Source: Campylorhamphus procurvoides
Lineage: Eukaryota; Chordata; Aves; Passeriformes; Dendrocolaptidae
DNA: 64,000 bases
Reading direction: 5' to 3'
Assembly: GCA_013396655.1 (NCBI GenBank)
Contig: WBMV01000078.1
Span: 62,001 to 126,000, forward strand
In this document: positions 57,475 through 64,000 of the stretch, piece after piece
Layout of the letters: each line of letters begins with the position of its first letter
Position numbering within the stretch: position 1 is the stretch's first letter
Program-made: the position numbers and the translations under genes
The notes under the pieces: generated by a model
What the model was told of the DNA's origin: nothing
Seen by the model: the letters and a program-made list of their open reading frames with translations, nothing else
Databases searched by the model: none

Positions 57475-60400
57475 CTGCACGGAGAGAGGGGGAGGGCAAG
57501 AAAACATTAACAAAACAAATTAGCCTTAAAATGAATAAAGGGCTGGGGGAAGGGGCGACGGCTCAAAGCTGCAGCCTGCCATGAATAAGCAGCGTGCCTG
57601 TGATATCCATCTGCCAAGCCCCGATTGGGTCGTCTAAGGGGGCATTCAGAAAACCCTTCCTTTCTAAAGAAAGCTGCGCACAAAGGAAACCATCCTCCCC
57701 CCCGCCGCCCCCAGCCCGGCTTCCCCGGGCCGCCTCTGTCTTCCTGGGAGACCCCGGGGGCCTCCCTTATTGTGCCACCCAGAGCTTTTGAGAGCCACAC
57801 AAATTCCCCCTGTTCTCCAGCTCCCCACTGGAGCCTGCCCGGAGCCCACAGAGGCCCCATTGTCACCCCTAACCCGGACCAGTGTCAGCCTTTGGCATTC
57901 ATTGCCGAGAGATTCGGGCTGGGGTCACCCCCCGACAATGCGGGTCAGAGAGGAAATTAGCAGCCCATGAAGCATTAGCAAAGCCTTTTGGTGTCCACTC
58001 TACTGAAGTGTGCAAATAAAATACCCCAGTAGGAACATTTCATTTCTAATGGGCCCCCACTGCTGGGACACGCTGGCTGTGCCCGGGCGGCAGGCGGGAG
58101 GGCTGGCATGGCCTCCTGGCAGTGCCACGGGGGCTGGAGCTGTGCCACGGGCACGGGAGGCTGCGGGGATGCTGTGGGGATGCTGAGCCCTGCCCCGGTA
58201 GCTGCTGGTGCCCAGAGCCCTGCTCCGCTGTGGGATGTGGCTGGATGGCATTGCACGGTGGGTGCCCTCCTGTCGCTGCTGGGAACGTGCCAGTGGCATC
58301 ACGGACATGCCATTGTGGCTGGGGATGTGCCACCCCATTCCAGCTCCCAGAATCGGGGCAGGGTCACGGACATCCCATGTCTCCTCAGCACCCACAGGTG
58401 CTACAGAGAAACTCCCAACACACAGAATGCCCTTACTGGGGGAGAAACGGGACACATCTGCACAGTCCTCAGATCACTTGCCCAGCTGCCTGTTGTTCCT
58501 CCACAGCCACCCATGGAACCCAGGTGTGAAAACCTCCTGGAGTGTCCCAGCAGGGCCCCCAAAGCTCTGTGAGCAGGGGGGGTGCTGGGAAGGATGGGAA
58601 TGCTGCTGGCATCCCATGTGCCCACATCCTGGCCCAAGCCACATGGGCAGTGCCAAACCAGAACACACTTGCCCAGGAAAACCTTCCACTCTCCAATACC
58701 ACGACATGAAACCCTGGGGGAGGAGCTGTGCAGCATCCCCTTCCATGTCCCCCTTCAGCACAGCAGTGCCACACTCCAGGCTGACACATGTGCCACAGCC
58801 TCAGCAGGGCTTGAGGCCCCACTCCTTGTGTACCGTCAAAGCCCTTGCAGGAAGCAGTTCCTTCCAAGAAACACTGGCACTGAGCAGGCTGGGAGGGGAA
58901 ACTGAGGCCCAGAGCTTGGAAATGGTTGCATAGCCATAGCAGTGGCAGCATTTCCTGGCCGTAGCTCTGCCTGCAGCTCTGCTGTGCACACAGGGCAGGT
59001 GGGATGAAGCCAGCTTTGGGGCAGGGCCGTGCTGGAGGAGCTGATCTCCAGTGGTGGATGCTGAGAGCCAGCCCAGACAGACGTAGTGCACTGGGTGCTC
59101 TGTACCCTCTCAGCTCACCTGTCCCAGTACAGGAGGTGTCCTCGGAGTGGGAGGTGAGTTCAGAACCATGGGGAGCTTCATCAGGTGGAGAGGAGGTCTC
59201 ATGGACCCAAATCCAACTCTCTGCTCTGGCAGTGGATCCAAACCCAACCTGCTTTCTCAGTTGGAGTGGGGGATTCAAAAAAACGTGATCTGGGGAGCTG
59301 GACACCCACACCTGCCAAGATCATCAGGTACCACCTCAATACCATAACCCGTGATCCCTGAGTGCCCCAGCCCTGCTCAGCATGGCCATGCAGAGTCCCC
59401 TTGTCAGCCCCATCTCTTCTGCTGCTCCCACTTCTCAGGAGTGCACCCACAGGAACACATGGCTTCACACTCCTTCAGCGTGGCCCATACAGGGCCAAAA
59501 CCAAAAAGCTGTGATTTGAAGTGAGGCCCCTTAGTCTCCAAGAGTGCCAGCTGAGGTCTCTGCCCAGCTACAACCCAGCCAAAGCCCCTCAAAACCCAGG
59601 AGCTGAGCTGACAACTGAGGGTTTCCAGCCACTGATGCTTCCTGTTTGTTCTTCTCATCTAACAGGTCTCTGAAGATCAAGTAAAACATGAAATGCACTG
59701 AGAAAGGAGTGGGTATTCCATAAAAACTGTAGTTTGGATGATGGAGATTCACTAGCAAAGTCCCAGCCATGCCTACGTGGCAGGATACAGTGGGACGTGA
59801 CTGCCTGGTGTCATTGAGCTCAGGGAGCAGAAATATTCCTGATCCAACACATGGGTAAGATGTTCCTGGCCATAAACATTGAAAGAAAACTCTATAAGGG
59901 AACTGAATGTTCATGCAGTGACCTAATAGCCCAGAGAGGCTTCCCTTGAGCTGCTCCTTGATCAGGGGATGACAAGGGACAGACAGACCATCATCAGCTC
60001 CTACAGGTTTCTGGCACCATTCTGCTCAGCCCCAGACTGCTGATGTTCTCAGGACACCAACGTGGTTATGACAAACATGGTGATGGTTGTCCCCTGGCAC
60101 AGAAATCCTGGAGCTCTGTAGATATCCACCACTGCTGTTACCGCTCAGCCCCCAGGCAGCAGCTGCTCTGCATGGGTGGGTGACACAAGGGCAGGTGGAG
60201 AGTGAACAACTAAGGAAGGAAAGCCCTGGGAGCTCTGGCCACAAATTTCTTATGCCCTGGGCAAATCTAAGTCAGACAGATGCTGGCAAGTGGCTGGCTC
60301 CAAGCACTGGTGGGGTGGACAGCAGCTCCCATCTACACAACCCATGGCTCAGCCCCCATATCTGTAAAGGGGTCTCCACCATCCAGGCTGGCAGATGCTC

Positions 60401-62562
60401 CTCCAGCCCCACAGCACTGCATTGGGATCCAGCCCCAAGACACAGCAGCCAGATAGAAAACATTGCTCTGCACTTCAGAGCACTCACAAGAGCAACTCCG
60501 AGTCACCTCAGCAACCTCTCCCCACAGAAACATCCCAAACCACATCTGAGCTTCCCAGTGCGTGCATCACTGCCATGGGAATCCCACACTGCCTGAGATT
60601 ACAGACCTGCTGGAAACCCAGCCAGGGAGGCTGGGGGTGATTGGGCACCACCCAGCTGTCCCCCACACCCTGCAGGACCACCCCATCTCCACAGCCCCTG
60701 CTTGCTCCCAGGGTGAAAACCTGGAACTCAAGACACCCACCTACAGCCTGTGTTGACTACCACAACCCTGTCCTGCCTTCCCTTTCCCCTGCCCCCCTCC
60801 CCGGCTGTGCCAGAGCCTCAGCTGGTTTGAATTGAACTCACTGTGGCCAGAGCCAGCTGGTGTAAATCAGAGTGAATCACCAGATGCCAGGGCTGGTTTC
60901 CGTGGGTGGGGGATTTGCCCCTGTTCATTTCTTTTGTCTCCGATGTGGAGAGCTCTCCTGCCTCCTGGGTGACTTGGAGGTCCTGTGGGACCTCTTTGGG
61001 AGGGCAAATGAGACTTCCCCAAGCCAAGCATTGAGCCACTTTGGCTGGGAAGCACTGCTGTGTGCATGGGGTAGTGCTGAGGGATTACCCTTGCCCGGGG
61101 AAAGTGCATGGCAGAGATGCTGCAGGATGTTCTTTCAGTGCTGCCCCATGCCTGGGACAGACCCTGCTCTCATCTAACAAGAGACACTTCCTCAGCTGGG
61201 GCTCTGGGGAAGGTTTGCTGAGCTGCAGATCCCTGATGGAAAGTGAGAGTGGAGCTGGGGAAGGGATGGGAGGAAGGATCAGCTGGCTTAAAGAGGAGGA
61301 GAGGATGGGTGTGGAGTCCAAGGTGCTCTATCTGCTGTTCCAGCACCTTGTGGGTGTGCAAAGGCGATACAAACCATGCGAGACTCTCTCAGGATTTGTT
61401 CCTGAATGGTTCTGTTGCAAACCCCTGGAGTGCCAAGACTTGTATTGCTTGGCTGTTCCAGAGGCTCCCTGTCCTGCAGATCCCTCTCACCCCTCTCTAT
61501 GAGGCTGCAGAGGATCAGCCTGGGGTAACCTGCCCATGGAAAGTGATGCCAGAGTCTGGCCAAAAGGTCAGGCTGAGGATGAAAAGAGCTGCCTGGAGAG
61601 GTGAAGCCCCTTTGGGGTGGGGAACAACCTGGTACCTGAAGCATGGGGTGGTCAGTGTCCAGGTCCTGTCCAGCCAGGTCCTACAGGTGGGATGTGTGGG
61701 GCACCGGGGGGGTGGATGGGCTCAGCTCCAGCTCTCTGCCCATGCTGTACAAAGGTCCTGTGCAGAACAAGGGCTGGGGCTCACCCTGATGCTGTCCTGC
61801 CCTGCTCCTCCTCCAGGCACACCTGTCCTCTCAGCCTGCCTGGCCCTGCGCAGGACCTGAGATCTCTCCGAGCCCCTCCCAGCCTTACACTGACCCAGCC
61901 ATCCCCTTGGGAAGGACCCAAACTCCCCTGGCTACAGCACCACGGTGCAGGAGAAACCAAGCACTGATATCCAAGCACCCTCCTCCCCTGCTCCTGGCAC
62001 CTTCCTCCCTGAGTTTGCTCAGCTGCACAAATATTTCAGTGAAAATCGCCGTTCCAGGGACTCAAACCCAAAACACAACCAGATCTTGATGCTTTTTGTT
62101 TTTTTTAGCATCGCTGCATCCTGACACGGTGCCATCCTGCTCCTCCCTGCCGGGTCCCCGGGGCTGGGAGCGCCCGGCCGCTTCCCTGCGGGAAAGCACA
62201 AACTTTCTGCGTTTCCCGGACGAACTGAGTGGGAGGGGATGTGGGAAGAGGCGGCTGGAGCTACTTGTTCACAGAGGGAGCAGGTGGCGGGCGGCTGTTT
62301 CGTGTCCGTCGCAGCTTAGTAAAAAGTGTCAGCACAGCCTTCAGCAGCTTTGCAGCTCAGCCCATCCCCTTGATATAACTAATTCGCTGGCTGAGCAAAG
62401 AGTTTTCACAGCTAAACACCTTCTTTGTTTCACATAATTTTTTTTTTAATTTGATTTTTTTTTAAATGTCTTTGTTTTGGGGGCTGGTTCGAGCAGGCCT
62501 GGTGTTACTCTGACAAGGCTGAGAGCTGTGGGATGCTGGTGCACCACGTTCCTCCCAGAGGC

Positions 62563-62627
62563 CATGCACTCAAGAGCTGGACTCTGTGATCCTTGTGGGA
62601 CCCTTCCAACCCGGAATATTCTACAGC
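62563..62627 (+). mobile_element. short CR1 3'-end fragment
   Basis: The segment gagctggactctgtgatcct, then tgtgggacccttccaacccg and AATATTCTAC, matches the last 60 bases of a CR1 3' end. It is one of very few repeats on the NTN1 side of the window. Confidence 0.65.
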
Positions 62628-62839
62628 TCTGAGTGCTGGTGCTCCCAGGGTTGGGCAGGATGGAGGTGCTGGCAGCTGAGCTCGGGGTGCTGAGTGTTGT
62701 TCCTGGGAAGACGCTGCACAAGGCGCCTCTTGCTGTGTTTGCAGTTCCAAAATGAGCTTTAAGCCTCTGCGAAAGCCACATGTCGGTAACGGAAATTAAA
62801 GGCCCCTTGATTCTGACATGATAGAACGATTAAAGCCAC

Positions 62840-62990
62840 ATTTCTTGGCCTGGGTACCTAACTCAAAATGCAGATATAAGGCTCAGATCCTCAAGGGGAT
62901 TCAGATTTCTAATCCCAATTTATGCAGCTAAATTCCTATTGATTTCCCCAGGTAGGGCCCTAAATGCCTTTGTGGGCTGCGATCCAAAGT
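62840..62990. repeat. ancient amniote interspersed repeat with palindromic arms
   Basis: It carries GGTACCTAACTC near 62852, GATCCTCAAGG near 62886, CTATTGATTTCCCC near 62937 and TAAATGCCTTTGTGGGC near 62961, ending in GATCC at 62981-62985. The two arms (GATCCTCAAGG and the reverse complement of the CCTTTGTGGGCTGCGATCC end) are roughly inverted. This resembles a very old repeat that I recall as common in turtle and crocodile genomes (GGCACCTAACTCCCATTGA-like). The family name is not certain. Confidence 0.45.
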
Positions 62991-64000
62991 GGAGGTGTTG
63001 TGGCTTAGAAGGGGAGCCCCAGCGCTGACGGTCTGACCTCAGCATTTCAGGGTGAAGGGCATTTTCCTGCCCTCTCTCCCAGGGGGCTGCACTTTCTCCT
63101 GGGTCTCTGGGCAGGAGCCTGGGTGCCCCCATCTCCTGTTGTCACTGGGTGGGATGTGCAGGCAGACTGAGCCACTAAATGAAGGTACAGGGCCAATTAA
63201 CAAATCCTATATCCATGGTTCTATAACCAGGGAGAGCAGGACTGAGAAAACACTGTAGGGCCTGCCTGGGATTCCAGACACCCCCAGAGTGGGCCAGTGC
63301 AGATCAGTGGGGCTGTTTTGACTTGCTCTAACACAAGGGGACCATGGTGGTGAACAGCTTTCATCGCTCTGCCCTTTTCCTCCCCAGCATTACTGGTTGG
63401 AAATCCTCCATCGGACACTGCAGCATCCCCACACAGGGCTGGTGCTGCATGAGCTGCCCCTCATGACAGGGTGAACACAGCAGGTCCCCACCAGCTCTGG
63501 ATAAATCTGTGCTTGGAAATGCCAGTGCAGAACAGCTAAACCTTTCTCCAGGCCTCTCCAAACCTGTGCTCCAGCTCTGCACAGGTTTGGAGAGTTAGAA
63601 CCTCTTGGTTTTCTAAGAGTTGGAGGGGGGGTCTGCCCCCACCTAAGGGATGTGATTTATGTTTCTGTGCTGCAGAACCTGCACGAGTGCTCATGGGGAG
63701 GAAGGTGCATTTTTGTGAGCTCTGGTATCACAGTGATGCTGGAGATGGACCCGAGTGGTCCCTCCCTTCACCAGGTGCAGGGAATCCCAGCTCTCAGCTG
63801 TGTCCATGCCCAGATCCTGCAGCTGAACCAGCAGTGCTCTCAACAAAAGCCCTGGTGTCGTTTCCTGAGCCTATCCAACAACCACAAAACTATTCCAGGT
63901 GCTCCAAAGAACTGCTGCAGCCTTAGTCATGTGTGACATATAGGACACTCTGTACAACAGCCTACAGCTCCACTGGTCTGCAGAGCTTCCTGCTGCCCCT

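Larger units (their letters stand above)
57475..64000 (-). other. NTN1: NTN1 intron (partial), upstream of the 75-base exon
   Basis: This is unique, mostly GC-rich intron sequence with one small CR1 piece at 62563-62627 and an old amniote-type repeat at 62840-62990. A possible conserved block lies close to the exon (57900-58060: GAGGAAATTAGCAGCCCATG, AAATAAAATACCCCAGTAGG). Long open frames on both strands between 58.0 and 59.3 kb are chance, since this DNA is poor in stop codons. No further NTN1 exon was recognised. Confidence 0.85.

Noticed and set aside
58208..59311. Overlapping long open frames on both strands (241 and 280 codons)
   Set aside because: Both lie in GC-rich NTN1 intron where stop codons are rare. 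Both frames cannot be real, and neither looks like a protein.
62480..62510. GGTTCGAG motif resembling a tRNA T-loop
   Set aside because: No A box, acceptor stem or anticodon arm could be placed around it.
57475..64000. Search for the preceding NTN1 linker exon
   Set aside because: No minus-strand sequence with the expected Pro/Thr/Glu linker and splice sites was found, so it should lie outside the window.

Overview
The window is bird genomic DNA. It holds the 3' ends of two protein genes, STX8 (plus strand) and NTN1 (minus strand), which face each other tail to tail. The avian assignment rests on about 18 CR1 LINE 3'-end copies of avian type, most carrying the characteristic avian 3' tail, and on an avian ERVL-like LTR. 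The CR1 sequence style looks neoavian and perhaps songbird, but the window cannot settle the species. Human 17p13.1 carries the same two genes in the same convergent order.

Layout. 1-3885 is the end of an STX8 intron. 3886-3987 is the penultimate STX8 coding exon (second half of the SNARE motif). 3988-41489 is one 37.5 kb STX8 intron that contains nearly all the repeats. 41490-41557 is the last STX8 coding exon (membrane anchor and stop), followed by a 3' UTR with two poly(A) signals near 42.3 kb. About 2.9 kb of intergenic DNA separates the two gene ends. The NTN1 3' UTR (minus strand) runs from its poly(A) signal at 45245-45250 up to the stop codon at 48598-48600. The last NTN1 coding exon is 48598-48926, then comes an 8.5 kb intron, a 75-base exon at 57400-57474, and 6.5 kb of the next upstream intron to the window end. 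The two NTN1 exons encode most of the C-terminal netrin/NTR (C345C) domain.

Function. STX8 is a tail-anchored Qc-SNARE of endosomal fusion and NTN1 is a secreted axon-guidance protein. They are neighbours with no known shared pathway. The long non-coding stretches could hold long-range NTN1 enhancers, which is inference. I found no RNA gene, no complete gene, no CRISPR array and no new gene system. Nearly all long open frames are chance open stretches in GC-rich or CR1-derived sequence. The points most worth checking are several repeat-free, motif-bearing blocks that look like conserved non-coding elements, two very old amniote repeats, and a few 3' UTR signals of NTN1.
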